NCBI GenBank assembly: GCA_017848795.1
Contig: JAFIHG010000001.1
Location: 62,001 to 126,000 of the forward strand
Reading direction: 5' to 3'
Length of the DNA stretch: 64,000 bases
DNA from: Candidatus Nanopelagicales bacterium
Lineage (GTDB): Bacteria; Actinomycetota; Actinomycetes; S36-B12; CAIYMF01
Shown here: positions 31,674 through 40,111 of the stretch, in pieces
Layout of the letters: every line of letters begins with the position of its first letter
Numbering within the stretch: position 1 is the stretch's first letter
Notes under the pieces: model-generated
Told to the model about the DNA's origin: nothing
Seen by the model: only the letters and a program-made list of their open reading frames with translations
Databases searched by the model: none
Made by a program: the position numbers and the translations under genes

Positions 31674-32765
31674 TCAGGAACCGGCTTTGAACTTCTGCCA
31701 GACCGCGAGCCAGGCCGCCTCGGCGGCTGGAGTCTGTTCGATGAGCCGGTAACCGGTCTCGAAGTAGTCCGGCAGCACGGTGGCCGACTCGAGGTTGGGT
31801 GGCAGGAAGCCTTCGTCGACGAGCGCTGCCGGGTCGAGGCTGTTCTGCGGCGGCTGGTATCCGGTGTAGCGGAAGTTGCGTATCGCGTTCCGCTGCTCGA
31901 GCAGGAAGTCGATGAACAGGTGCGCGAGCACCGGGCACTTGCCTCCCGAGAGCACGACCATCAGGTCGTTGTTCACCAATCCTTTGCCATCCGGCGGGAA
32001 CCAGAAGTTGAGGATCTTCGGCGACGCACCCTTGGGAAGGTAGTAGAGCGAGTTCACGACGTCGCCGCTCCACATCAGGGAGAGCCCGAGCTGCCCGAGC
32101 GGCAGGTCGTTGTACTGCGAGAGCGTGACCTTGTCGGAGTTCCAGCCCATCCCGGTCATGTAGATGGTGTACGGCACCGAGTACTGCCAGCCCTGGTCGT
32201 ACCACGGGTCCTGGAACGTGGGCCAGACGTTGCTGATATTGGGCAGGTAGCTGTGGTTCAGTGGGCGCCCGAGCTTGGAGACGACCAGCCGGCTGATCTG
32301 GTCATAGCCCGGGAAGTACAAGTCGTACGGCACCTTGCCGTTGTGGATCTTGGTGATCGCCTCCTGCACGTCGTTGAAGGTCGGTTGCTGGACGTCGATG
32401 TCGTACGCCGCGTACTTCGCCTTGAACGCCTTGACCAGGCCCGGCGCGAGGTAGTCGGCGTAGTTGTAGATCTGCAGCACCCCGCCCCGCTCGGGCTCGA
32501 GGCCGTCGGCGATCGGCGGGTTGTCCTCGTACACCGGCCAGCGAACCGGGTTCTCCGGCGAGGCGATCGTGACGCCCGCACCGGGACTGTCGCCCGGTGC
32601 TGCCGAGCCGCCAGGACCGACCACGCTGGAGGACGCGCACGCGCCGAGCGCGGCGACCGACGGCGGTACGACCAGCCCTGCGAGCATCGCCTGCCGCAAG
32701 AACTGCCGACGGTTCATCGGGTCTCGCAGCGGCCCACCGCGGCGTCTGGAAGTCTGCTCGGACAT
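31674..32765 (-). CDS. PotD-like substrate-binding lipoprotein with an internal deletion
   Basis: 363-residue extracellular binding protein. A twin-arginine-like NRRQFLRQ precedes a hydrophobic stretch and lipobox LGAC, so it should be exported and lipid-anchored. It is closely related to the protein at 37502-38800, but about 71 residues are missing after GMGWN; the sequence jumps to VTLSQYNDLPLGQ. The missing block holds part of the binding-protein core (the W..KYAGKTAVLDDY region in the paralogue). The frame is kept, so a product is possible but its ligand binding is doubtful. ATG at 32765 with GTGGAG upstream. Confidence 0.85.
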   Translation of the reverse strand: MSEQTSRRRGGPLRDPMNRRQFLRQAMLAGLVVPPSVAALGACASSSVVGPGGSAAPGDSPGAGVTIASPENPVRWPVYEDNPPIADGLEPERGGVLQIYNYADYLAPGLVKAFKAKYAAYDIDVQQPTFNDVQEAITKIHNGKVPYDLYFPGYDQISRLVVSKLGRPLNHSYLPNISNVWPTFQDPWYDQGWQYSVPYTIYMTGMGWNSDKVTLSQYNDLPLGQLGLSLMWSGDVVNSLYYLPKGASPKILNFWFPPDGKGLVNNDLMVVLSGGKCPVLAHLFIDFLLEQRNAIRNFRYTGYQPPQNSLDPAALVDEGFLPPNLESATVLPDYFETGYRLIEQTPAAEAAWLAVWQKFKAGS

Positions 32766-32779
32766 TACGTCTCCACGTC

Positions 32780-32912
32780 TCATGCTCCGGCCTTGAACTT
32801 CTGCCACACCGACAGCCATGCTGCTTCCGCCGATGGCGACTTCTCGGTAGCGGGATGCCGGCCTCGAAGTGTCGCGGCACCGTGGCCGCGGGATTCCGGT
32901 CGGGCGCAAGGA
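32780..32912 (-). pseudogene. Decayed 3' end of a third PotD-like gene
   Basis: In one frame the minus strand reads ATVPRHFEAGIPL, and in another EKSPSAEAAWLSVWQKFKAGA then stop. These match ATVLPDYFETGYRL and EQTPAAEAAWLAVWQKFKAGS at the end of the downstream PotD-like protein. A frameshift separates the pieces and the rest of the gene is gone. It indicates a former tandem array. Confidence 0.8.
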
Positions 32913-32966
32913 GCCCTCACCCTCACCCGGCCCCCGGCCGCGCTGCGCATGCCCCTCTTGTATCAG

Positions 32967-32984
32967 TGACTGAATCGTCAGTCA
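32967..32984. promoter_or_regulatory. Best-formed operator of the amine regulon
   Basis: TGACTGAATCGTCAGTCA is a perfect inverted repeat: 7-bp arms TGACTGA/TCAGTCA around ATCG. It lies upstream of the PotD remnant and the truncated PotD gene. Confidence 0.75.
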
Positions 32985-33067
32985 ACGAATCGCCGGCGAT
33001 CGTGACAGGATCGCGAGGAACACTGAGAGGGCGGCCGAACGCTGCGGCCCAGCCGACCTGAGTCGAA

Positions 33068-33155
33068 AGAGCGGACGCAACCATCCGTCGGTCGAGCGCA
33101 GTCGAGACCTTCGCGACGTGGTCTCGACTACGCTCGACCACCGAGTACTCGCCCG
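33068..33155. repeat. Dispersed repeat element with 20-bp inverted repeats
   Basis: Contains GGTCGAGCGCAGTCGAGACC (33090-33109) and its exact complement at 33120-33139, followed by ACCGAGTACTCGCCCG. Nearly the same unit is at 56044-56134, 23 kb away. Non-coding; lies between the PotD region and the TetR gene. Confidence 0.8.
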
Positions 33156-33211
33156 TCTTTCACCGCGCCGACGGTCGCGCCACCAGGCCCAAAGTGACTC
33201 GGGAGGTGTCG

Positions 33212-33820
33212 CTAGACCTTCAGGACGCTCCGGGCGTACGACAGCGCGGCGTCGACGGCACGGTCCTGGGTGACGAACTCGTCCCGTAGCGCGACCTGGA
33301 CAGAGAGCCCGTCGAGGATGGCCGCGAAGATCAGCGAGAACTGCTCGACGTCGACGTCCGCGAACTCGCCCGCGTCGACGCCCTCGCCGACGACCCGGGC
33401 GATCGTCTCGGCCCAGCGGTGGTCGACCTGCGCGCGCACCTTGGCGACCTCGGGGTCGCGCAGCGCCTGCGCCCAGAGGTCGAGCCACAGCCCCCAGGCG
33501 TGCGGCGCCTCGACCTCGATGCGCTCGGTGCAGCTGGCGCGCACCAGGTACTCGAGCTTGGCCGTGGCGCCCTGCAGCGTGGACAGTTCCTTCTCGATGG
33601 CGCCGTAGTAGACGTCCTCGGCGTAGCGCAGCGCCTCGGTGAGCAGCCCAGCTTTGGTCTTGAAGTAGTAGATGACCAGCGCCGGACTCGCACCTGTCGC
33701 CTTGGCGACGTCGGAGATCCGTGCCTCGGAGTAGCCGCGCTCGCAGATCACGTCCACGGCGGCGCGCAGCATCTGCTCGCGCCGCGCGTCGGTCAGCTCC
33801 TCGACCCGTCGACGGCCCAT
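33212..33820 (-). CDS. TetR-family regulator, BetI-like
   Basis: 202-residue TetR protein. The DNA-binding domain spans about residues 12-62 (REQMLRAAVDVICERGYSEARI, then GASPALVIYYFKTKAGLL); the C-terminal domain resembles BetI-type ligand-binding helices. BetI represses choline-to-betaine genes. It sits at the centre of the amine island and faces the flavin oxidoreductase gene across a well-formed operator, so it most likely controls itself and the sites listed here. Confidence 0.85.
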   Translation of the reverse strand: MGRRRVEELTDARREQMLRAAVDVICERGYSEARISDVAKATGASPALVIYYFKTKAGLLTEALRYAEDVYYGAIEKELSTLQGATAKLEYLVRASCTERIEVEAPHAWGLWLDLWAQALRDPEVAKVRAQVDHRWAETIARVVGEGVDAGEFADVDVEQFSLIFAAILDGLSVQVALRDEFVTQDRAVDAALSYARSVLKV

Positions 33821-33881
33821 TTGTGCGGTTCCCTTTCGAAATCGCCGGCGAAGTCTTGCCCGCTCGGGAGCGCGGGCTCTA

Positions 33882-33897
33882 GACTGAACAGTCAGTC
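33882..33897. promoter_or_regulatory. Putative autoregulatory operator of the TetR gene
   Basis: GACTGAACAGTCAGTC has perfect 6-bp arms around ACAG. It lies 62 nt before the TetR start and 39 nt before the oxidoreductase start, as expected for a shared divergent control site. Confidence 0.75.
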
Positions 33898-33935
33898 AGC
33901 CAATTCGACCACTGTCACAGAACAGGTGCGCCACG

Positions 33936-35576
33936 ATGCAGACGTACGACGCGATCGTAGTGGGCGGCGGACACAACGGCCTGGTCAGCGCCGCGTACCT
34001 CGCCCGGGCGGGCGCCCGCACCCTGGTGCTGGAACGCCGCTGGAAGACCGGCGGTGCCGCGACCACGGAGAGCCCGTGGCCGGACGCTCCGGAGTTCAAG
34101 GTGACCCGGCTGTCGTACGTGATGAGCCTGATGCCGCCGACGATCATCAAGGACCTCGAACTGGAGCGGCACGGCTACAAGGTCTACCCGATGGGGCCGT
34201 ACTACCAGGCGTACCCGGACGGGCGGTTCCTGTGCCTGGACGAGGAGGACCCCAAGCAGCAGTACGAGGAGATCTCCAAGTTCTCCAAGAAGGATGCGGC
34301 GGCCAAGGTCGAGTGGGACGCCTGGCTGGGCGGGCTCGCCGACGCGCTCGGCCCGCTGCTGCTCCAAGCCCCGCCGAACCTCGGCTCGCGCCGGCCGCGC
34401 GACATCGCCGAGACCGTGCGGCTGGCCTGGAACCAGCGCGGGCTGAACGTCCGCACGATCGCCGACACCACCCGGTTGATGGTGATGAGCATCGCCGACC
34501 TGCTCGAGGACTGGTTCGAGTCCCCCGAGGTGAAAGCCGCGCTCGCGGTGAACGGCGTGATCGGCACCTGGGCCGGACCGTACGAGCCGGGCACCGCGTA
34601 CGTCATGGCCCACCACTCCATCGGTGACGTCGGCGACGGCCACCTCGGCAGCTGGGGCTACCCCGAGGGCGGCATGGGCGCGGTCAGCGGCGCGATCCGC
34701 TCGTCGGCCGAGTCGTTCGGCGCCGAGGTACGGGTCGACGCGCCGGTCGCCCAGGTGCTGGTGCGAGGCGGGCGGGCGTACGGCGTGCTGCTCGAGAACG
34801 GCGAGGAGATCCACGCCCCGATCGTGGTGAGCACGGTCCACCCGAAGATCGCGTTCCTGCGTCACCTGTCGCCGGTGGACCTACCGGGCGACTTCGTCGC
34901 CGACATCGAGCACTACAATACCCGCTCCGGCGTCGTGAAGATCAACCTCGCGCTCGCCGAGCTGCCGGACTTCACCGCGACGCCGGGTACGCACCAGCAG
35001 TTCCACCACACCGGCTCGGTCGAGATGGCCCCGACGATGGAGTTCATCGACCAGGCGTTCCGCGACGCTCGCGACGGCAAGGCGGCGGTCGCGCCGTTCA
35101 GCGACAGCGTCATCCCCTCGACGTTCGACAAGACGCTGTGCCCCGAGGGGACACACGTGATGTCGCTGTTCACCCAGTACGTACCGAAGGACTGGGCGGA
35201 CGAGCCGCACACCGAGGAGCTCGAGGCGTACGCCGACCGGCTCATCGACCTCTACGACGAGCTGGCGCCGAACTTCAAGTCCTCGATCCTGCACCGCGAC
35301 ATCGTCGGACCGCACGAGCTCGAGCACGAGTACGGCCTGATCGGCGGCAACATCTTCCACGGCGAGCTGACCCTCGACCAGCTGTTCCACATGCGCCCGG
35401 CGCCCGGGTACGCCGACTACCGCACCCCGATCGCGGGCCTGTACTACGGCAGCTCGGCCACCCATGCCGGCGGCGGCGTGTGCGGCATCCCGGGATGGCA
35501 GGCTGCGAAGGCCGCGATCGCCGACCGCAAGGCGGCGACCCGCCGCGAACGGCTCCACCTGCCCGCCAAGAAGTGA
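33936..35576 (+). CDS. FAD-dependent oxidoreductase, phytoene-desaturase/PYROXD2-like
   Basis: 546-residue flavoprotein. The FAD-binding Rossmann fold is at residues 6-36 (AIVVGGGHNGLVSAAYLARAG, then TLVLERR), and a late flavin contact is GLYYGSSATHAGGGVCGIPG. This fold covers carotenoid desaturases and amine oxidases; its setting with polyamine-type transport suggests amine oxidation. Products would be an aldehyde or imine that the nearby aminotransferase could handle. Substrate unproven. Confidence 0.85.
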   Translation: MQTYDAIVVGGGHNGLVSAAYLARAGARTLVLERRWKTGGAATTESPWPDAPEFKVTRLSYVMSLMPPTIIKDLELERHGYKVYPMGPYYQAYPDGRFLCLDEEDPKQQYEEISKFSKKDAAAKVEWDAWLGGLADALGPLLLQAPPNLGSRRPRDIAETVRLAWNQRGLNVRTIADTTRLMVMSIADLLEDWFESPEVKAALAVNGVIGTWAGPYEPGTAYVMAHHSIGDVGDGHLGSWGYPEGGMGAVSGAIRSSAESFGAEVRVDAPVAQVLVRGGRAYGVLLENGEEIHAPIVVSTVHPKIAFLRHLSPVDLPGDFVADIEHYNTRSGVVKINLALAELPDFTATPGTHQQFHHTGSVEMAPTMEFIDQAFRDARDGKAAVAPFSDSVIPSTFDKTLCPEGTHVMSLFTQYVPKDWADEPHTEELEAYADRLIDLYDELAPNFKSSILHRDIVGPHELEHEYGLIGGNIFHGELTLDQLFHMRPAPGYADYRTPIAGLYYGSSATHAGGGVCGIPGWQAAKAAIADRKAATRRERLHLPAKK

Positions 35577-35579
35577 CGC

Positions 35580-35625
35580 GACGGGGTATGTCACCGAGCC
35601 TGCAGACTCGGTGAGTCACCCCGTC
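35580..35625 (+). promoter_or_regulatory. Hairpin in front of the cupin gene
   Basis: Arms 35580-35598 and 35607-35625 pair at 16 of 19 positions (GACGGGGT...TCACCGAG and complement) with an 8-nt loop. It ends 21 nt before the cupin ATG, without a U-run. It could stabilise or attenuate the message. Confidence 0.5.
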
Positions 35626-35646
35626 ACCTGCAGAAAGGGACGATCC

Positions 35647-36003
35647 ATGACGGCACTGACCGCACTGCCCACCCCCTCCGTGACCGACGCCGCGGCGTAC
35701 GGCCCGCTCGAGGACTGGGGCCCGCTCGAGGAGGCCACCGGCGACCCGATGCAGACCTCCGGCGTCACGATCTGGGAGGAGGGCGAGGCGTCCGCCGGGA
35801 TCTGGGAGTGCACCCCGGGCCCGTCGCGCTGGCTGCTCGACACCCACGAGGTGATCCAGCTCGTCGCCGGGCGGATGACCGTCACCCCGGACGGCGGCGA
35901 GGCGCGCGAGCTCGGCGCCGGCGACCTCGCGGTGTTCCCCAAGGGCTGGAGCGGCACCTGGGAGATCCACGAGACCGTACGCAAGGTCTACGCCATCTTC
36001 TGA
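35647..36003 (+). CDS. Cupin-domain protein (DUF861/EutQ-like)
   Basis: 118-residue cupin. Sequence such as GIWECTPGPSRWLLDTHEVI, LVAGRMTVTPDGGEARELGAGDLAVFPKGWSG and TWEIHETVRKVYAIF is typical of the ureidoglycine-aminohydrolase-like DUF861 family (split here by short gaps). Function in amine operons is unknown. ATG at 35647 with AGAAAGGGA upstream. It lies between the oxidoreductase and the aminotransferase, on the same strand. Confidence 0.8.
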   Translation: MTALTALPTPSVTDAAAYGPLEDWGPLEEATGDPMQTSGVTIWEEGEASAGIWECTPGPSRWLLDTHEVIQLVAGRMTVTPDGGEARELGAGDLAVFPKGWSGTWEIHETVRKVYAIF

Positions 36004-36013
36004 CCCCTGTTCC

Positions 36014-36064
36014 GGATGAATGTGGCAGGAGTCCGCTCTTAGCGGAGTCCTGCCACATTCATCC
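36014..36064. repeat. 24-bp near-perfect hairpin
   Basis: Arms 36014-36037 and 36041-36064 pair at 23 of 24 positions with a 3-nt loop. It begins 11 nt after the cupin stop and precedes the aminotransferase. No U-run follows; it may be a processing site or a palindromic repeat. Confidence 0.8.
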
Positions 36065-36081
36065 GCAAACCAACCCGGATC

Positions 36082-36117
36082 AGCACAGTTGGCACAGTTG
36101 GCACAGGTAGCACAGGT
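36082..36117 (+). repeat. Four tandem 9-bp repeats before the aminotransferase
   Basis: Units AGCACAGTT, GGCACAGTT, GGCACAGGT and AGCACAGGT are head to tail with no gaps. They end 2 nt before the ribosome-binding site of the aminotransferase. The number of units could vary between strains and alter expression. Confidence 0.85.
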
Positions 36118-36132
36118 ATGGAGGATGCGACG

Positions 36133-37488
36133 ATGTCGCGCCAGAACTATCCGAAGGTCAGCACCGAGCTGCCTGGTCCGCGCTCGCAGGAGATCTTCGA
36201 CCGGCAGGGCAAGGTGTTCTACACGCAGATGCACCAGAGCGTCACCTGCCCGCTGATCCTGGACTTCAAGTCCGACGACGAGCTGTTGCACGATGTGGAC
36301 GGCAACACGTTCGCCAACCACCTCTCGGCGTGGGGGGCCGCGCCGTACGGCTCCTTCCCTCCCTCGGTACGCCAGGCGCAGATCGAGGCCTGGGACCGGT
36401 ACGGCATGGAGATCTCGTGCTTCCTGCAGTCCCCGCCGGTCGTCGAGCTCGCCGAGCGGTTGGTCGCACTCGCCCCCGGCAACCTGACCCGCGTCGCGCC
36501 CACGGTCACCGGTACGGAGGCCGTGGAGGGCGCGGTCAAGATGGCGCGCGAGCACACCGGCCGCCCGATGATCCTCGCGTTCCTCGGCCAGTACCACGGC
36601 GAATCGACCTACCTGTCCCAGGCGACCTCCACCGAGGTGTCCTCGATCAGCAGCGGTGCCGCGTCGTACGCACCGGGGCTGGTGTTCGCGCCGTACCCCA
36701 GCACGTACCGCGTCCCGTTCGCCAAGGGCCCGGCCCCGCACGACGACACCGCGGTCATCGACTACATCGAGCAGTGGCTGCTGCGCCACCAGGTGGAGCC
36801 GACCCAGATCGCCGGGGTGCTGATCGAGCCGATCGCCGGCGAGCTCGGGGTGTACGCGCCGTCGCAGGCGTTCTGGGACGGCCTGACCCGGCTGTGCCGT
36901 GAACACGGCTGGCTGCTGATCTGCGACGAGATCCAGTCCGGGCTCGGCCGGTCCGGTCCGGTGTGGGCCGGGGACCTCTGGGGACTGGAGCCCGATCTCT
37001 TGTTGACCGGCAAGGGTTTCGCCGCCGGCGGACAGGCGATGGCGGCGATCATCGGCACCGACGCGGTGATGGCCGACACTCACGTCTACACCACCGGCAC
37101 GTACGTCTGGGAGCCCGCTGCCGTCGCCGCCTCGCTCGCCGGCCTGGACCTGCTCGAGCCCGCGCTGGAGAACGTGAAGGAGCTCGAGCGGATCGGCCGG
37201 GAGGTCATGACGCCGCTCGTCGAGAAGTACGAGCAGGTGGGCGACGTACGCCAGTACGGCGCGTGGGGAGCGATCGAGTTCGTCGAGGACAAGGTCTCTC
37301 AGCGCCCGAACAGCGCGGTGCAGTCGCGGTTCGCCCACAACATCCTGCGCCGCGGGGTGCTCGGCATCAGCGACCCGGGCAAGTGGGTCTACCGCATGCA
37401 GCCCGCACTGACCATGGATCCGGACCTGTACCGCTGGTCGTGCGAGCAGATCGTGGAAGCCGTCGGCGAGGTCCTCACCGGCTCGTGA
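36133..37488 (+). CDS. Class III aminotransferase (aspartate aminotransferase family)
   Basis: 451-residue PLP enzyme of the ornithine/GABA/putrescine aminotransferase fold. The PLP lysine is Lys294 (LLTGKGFAAGG) and the PLP-nitrogen Asp is Asp265 (CDEIQSGLGR); VTGTEAVEGAVKMAR binds the phosphate. It probably removes the amino group from a diamine or omega-amino acid, or its betaine-derived analogue. ATG at 36133 is chosen over 36118 because GGAGG at 36120-36124 lies 8 nt before it. Confidence 0.9.
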   Translation: MSRQNYPKVSTELPGPRSQEIFDRQGKVFYTQMHQSVTCPLILDFKSDDELLHDVDGNTFANHLSAWGAAPYGSFPPSVRQAQIEAWDRYGMEISCFLQSPPVVELAERLVALAPGNLTRVAPTVTGTEAVEGAVKMAREHTGRPMILAFLGQYHGESTYLSQATSTEVSSISSGAASYAPGLVFAPYPSTYRVPFAKGPAPHDDTAVIDYIEQWLLRHQVEPTQIAGVLIEPIAGELGVYAPSQAFWDGLTRLCREHGWLLICDEIQSGLGRSGPVWAGDLWGLEPDLLLTGKGFAAGGQAMAAIIGTDAVMADTHVYTTGTYVWEPAAVAASLAGLDLLEPALENVKELERIGREVMTPLVEKYEQVGDVRQYGAWGAIEFVEDKVSQRPNSAVQSRFAHNILRRGVLGISDPGKWVYRMQPALTMDPDLYRWSCEQIVEAVGEVLTGS

Positions 37489-37501
37489 GCGCCGGCGTGC
37501 G

Positions 37502-38800
37502 TCAGGAGCCGGCCTTGAACTGCTGCCAGACCTGCTGCCACTGCGCCATCACCGGCGGCGGCAGCTCGAGCAGCCGGTAACCGACGTCGAAGAACTCGGG
37601 CAGCACGGTCGCCGACTTCAGGTTCTCCGGTACGAAGCCGTCGGCGACGAGCTCGTCCGGGTTCAGCTTGTTCTGCGGCGGCTGGTAACCGATGTAACCG
37701 AAGTTCTTCAAGGCGTTCTTCTCGTCGAGCATGAAGTTGATGAACTCGTGCGCGAGCACCGGGCACTTGCCGCCGTTGAGCACGACCATCAGGTCGTTGT
37801 CGACCATGCCCTTGCCGTCCTGCGGGAACCAGTACGAGAGGATCTTGGGCGAGGCGCCCTTGGGAAGGTAGTACTGGGCGTTCACGATGTCGCCGGACCA
37901 CATCATCGACAGCCCGATCTGCCCGAGCGGCAGGTCGTTGTACTGCGTGATGGTCACGCGGGGGCTGGTCGCCGCCTGCAGCGCCGAGAGGTCCTTGCCG
38001 ATCAGCTGGATCTGCTCGGGATTCGCGGTGTTGATGTCGGTGATGCCGTTCTTGAGCAGCACCACCGACATCGTCGTGTGGTAGTCGTCCAGGACGGCGG
38101 TCTTCCCGGCGTACTTCGGGTCCCACAACGCGGCGTACGGGTTGTCGAGCGCACCGATGTCGTCGGGCACCAGGTTGGTGTTCCAGCCGATCCCGGTCGT
38201 GTAGATCGTGTACGGGACCGTGTAGCGCCACTCCCCGTCGTACCAGGGATTCTTGAACTGCGGCCAGACGTTGTCGATGTTCGGCAGGTACTCGTGCGTC
38301 AGCGGCCGGATCAGCTGCGCCCCGACGAGCTTGCTGATCGCGTCGTAGCTCGGGAAGTAGATGTCGTACGGCGTCTTGCCGGAACGGATCTTGGTGATCG
38401 CCTCCTCCTCGTCGTTGAAGGTGGAGACCTGCACGTCGATGCCGTACGACTCGTACTTCTTGACGAACGCCTTGATGAGCGCGGGCGCGAGGTAGTCGGA
38501 GTAGTTGTAGATCTGCAGCACCCCGCCGCGCTCCGGGGTCTGTCCGGCCGGGATCGGCGGGTTGCTGTCGGAGATCGGCCAGGTCACCGGGTTGTCCGGC
38601 GACGCGATCACCAGGCCGCCGGCGGACGCCCCGGTCGCCCCCGGCCCCGCGCCCACGACCGAGGAACTGGCGCAGGCGTCGAGCAGCCCGACGAGCGCCG
38701 GCGCGCCGATCCCCGCAAGTGCCGCGCGCTGCAGGAAGGCCCGCCGGCTGAGCGGCGAACGGAACCGTGAACTCCCGGGGCCCCCTGGCTGATCTGTCAT
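37502..38800 (-). CDS. PotD-like substrate-binding lipoprotein
   Basis: 432-residue binding protein of full length. SRRAFLQRAALAG is a twin-arginine-type signal and LLDAC the lipobox. Compared with the copy at 31674 it keeps the whole core, including the DPKYAGKTAVLDDYHTT region. It should deliver substrate to the PotB/PotC-like permeases. It is convergent with the aminotransferase (13-nt gap) and has its own operator just upstream. Confidence 0.92.
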   Translation of the reverse strand: MTDQPGGPGSSRFRSPLSRRAFLQRAALAGIGAPALVGLLDACASSSVVGAGPGATGASAGGLVIASPDNPVTWPISDSNPPIPAGQTPERGGVLQIYNYSDYLAPALIKAFVKKYESYGIDVQVSTFNDEEEAITKIRSGKTPYDIYFPSYDAISKLVGAQLIRPLTHEYLPNIDNVWPQFKNPWYDGEWRYTVPYTIYTTGIGWNTNLVPDDIGALDNPYAALWDPKYAGKTAVLDDYHTTMSVVLLKNGITDINTANPEQIQLIGKDLSALQAATSPRVTITQYNDLPLGQIGLSMMWSGDIVNAQYYLPKGASPKILSYWFPQDGKGMVDNDLMVVLNGGKCPVLAHEFINFMLDEKNALKNFGYIGYQPPQNKLNPDELVADGFVPENLKSATVLPEFFDVGYRLLELPPPVMAQWQQVWQQFKAGS

Positions 38801-38819
38801 TCAGCGATGATTGCTGATC

Positions 38820-38835
38820 CTGAACGGCTAGTCAA
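38820..38835. promoter_or_regulatory. Putative operator before the full-length PotD gene
   Basis: CTGAACGGCTAGTCAA lies 20 nt upstream of the ATG at 38800 and follows the CTGAAC-N4-AGTCAA form. A second imperfect palindrome, TCAGCGATGATTGCTGA (38801-38817), lies between it and the start. Confidence 0.65.
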
Positions 38836-38845
38836 TAACCCGGCG

Positions 38846-40111
38846 TCAGCGCCGGCACAGCCGGTCGTGCCAGGCGACGACGCTGGTGTCGGTGAGGCTG
38901 GCGAGCTGGTCGACGACGACGCGCAGCCGGGCGGCGTCGTCCGGTGCCGAACGGTACGCGCGCCGCGCGGGCGGGTCGAGCACGTCCGGCGCGGCGCGGC
39001 ACAGCGCGTCGGCGAGCTCGTGCAGCAGCTCGCGCTGCGCGGCGTACACCTCGGCGGCGCCCGCGCGGTGCATCACGTAGCGGTTCGCGACCGCCTTGAG
39101 CACCGCGACCTCGAGCAGCTGCGCGCGCGGCACGTGCAGCGCGCCCGCGTAGCGGGTCAGCCGCCCCGGGTGCGCGGCACGGGTCGCTTCCTCGGCGGCC
39201 GCGCAGAAGCGGCCGATCAGCCGGCTCGCCAGGTTCTTCAGGGACGCCTGGTCGCGCAGCTCGCCGCTGTAGCACGCCGGCCAGTAGTCCAGCCGCGCCA
39301 GCCGGTCCCAGGCCGCGAGCAGCTCGTCGTCGGACGCTGCGGCGTAGCCGGCGGCTGCGGCGAGCACACCGTCCGGGTCGCCCGGCACCAGCACCGCGGA
39401 CAGCGTGGTCAGGTCGACGTGCCCGGCATGCACCGCGTCCTCGAGGTCGTGCACCGAGTACGCCACGTCGTCGGCGTAGTCCATCAGCTGCGCCTCGATG
39501 CACCGCTCGTCTCCCGGCGCGCCGTCGCGGAACCAGCCGAAGACCTCCAGGTCGTCGCGGTACGCCCCGAACTTGCGCTGCCCCGCCCGCCGCGGCCAGG
39601 GGTACTTCGCGACCGCGTCGAGGGCGGCCCGGGAGAGGTTGAGCCCGACGCTGCGCTCTTCGTCCGCCGGGCCCGGCGACCCGAACCGCTTGGCCTCCAG
39701 CCGGGTGAGCACCCGCAGCGTCTGCGCGTTGCCCTCAAACCCGCCGATGTGCCGCGCGAGGTCGTCGAGGGCCGCCTCCCCGTTGTGCCCGAACGGGGGA
39801 TGACCGAGGTCGTGCGCGAGCCCGGCGACGTCGACCAGGTCCGGGTCGGCGCCCAGCGCCACCGCGAGCTCCCGGCCGATCTGCGCGACCTCCAGGGTGT
39901 GGGTCAGCCGGGTGCGCGGGAAGTCCGCCTCCCCCGCCACGTGGATCTGCGTCTTGGCCGCCAGCCGGCGGAACGAGGCGGCGTGCAGTACGCGCGCCCG
40001 GTCGCGCGCGAACACCGAGCGGCCGGAACGCTTCTGCGGCTCCGCCACCCACCGCACGGCGTCGTGTGGCCCGTACCCCTCGGGCACCTGGTCGTCGCTC
40101 GCGGCGCTCAC
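38846..40111 (-). CDS. dgt: Deoxyguanosinetriphosphate triphosphohydrolase-like protein
   Basis: 421-residue HD-domain dNTPase that splits dGTP or other dNTPs to nucleoside and triphosphate. Metal ligands are His71 (RLTHTLEVAQ), His100-Asp101 (LAHDLGHPPFGHNGE) and the later Asp in LMDYADDVAY. GTG at 40111 overlaps the YdcF stop by 4 nt (GTGA), which fixes the start. Housekeeping gene, unrelated to the amine island next to it. Confidence 0.92.
   Translation of the reverse strand: MSAASDDQVPEGYGPHDAVRWVAEPQKRSGRSVFARDRARVLHAASFRRLAAKTQIHVAGEADFPRTRLTHTLEVAQIGRELAVALGADPDLVDVAGLAHDLGHPPFGHNGEAALDDLARHIGGFEGNAQTLRVLTRLEAKRFGSPGPADEERSVGLNLSRAALDAVAKYPWPRRAGQRKFGAYRDDLEVFGWFRDGAPGDERCIEAQLMDYADDVAYSVHDLEDAVHAGHVDLTTLSAVLVPGDPDGVLAAAAGYAAASDDELLAAWDRLARLDYWPACYSGELRDQASLKNLASRLIGRFCAAAEEATRAAHPGRLTRYAGALHVPRAQLLEVAVLKAVANRYVMHRAGAAEVYAAQRELLHELADALCRAAPDVLDPPARRAYRSAPDDAARLRVVVDQLASLTDTSVVAWHDRLCRR

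Noticed and set aside
32766-33211. Possible small gene in the 446-bp gap before the TetR gene
   Set aside because: Explained by the PotD remnant, an operator and the dispersed repeat; no frame looks protein-like.
36118-36132. Upstream ATG for the aminotransferase
   Set aside because: It would place the GGAGG inside the coding sequence; ATG at 36133 has correct spacing.
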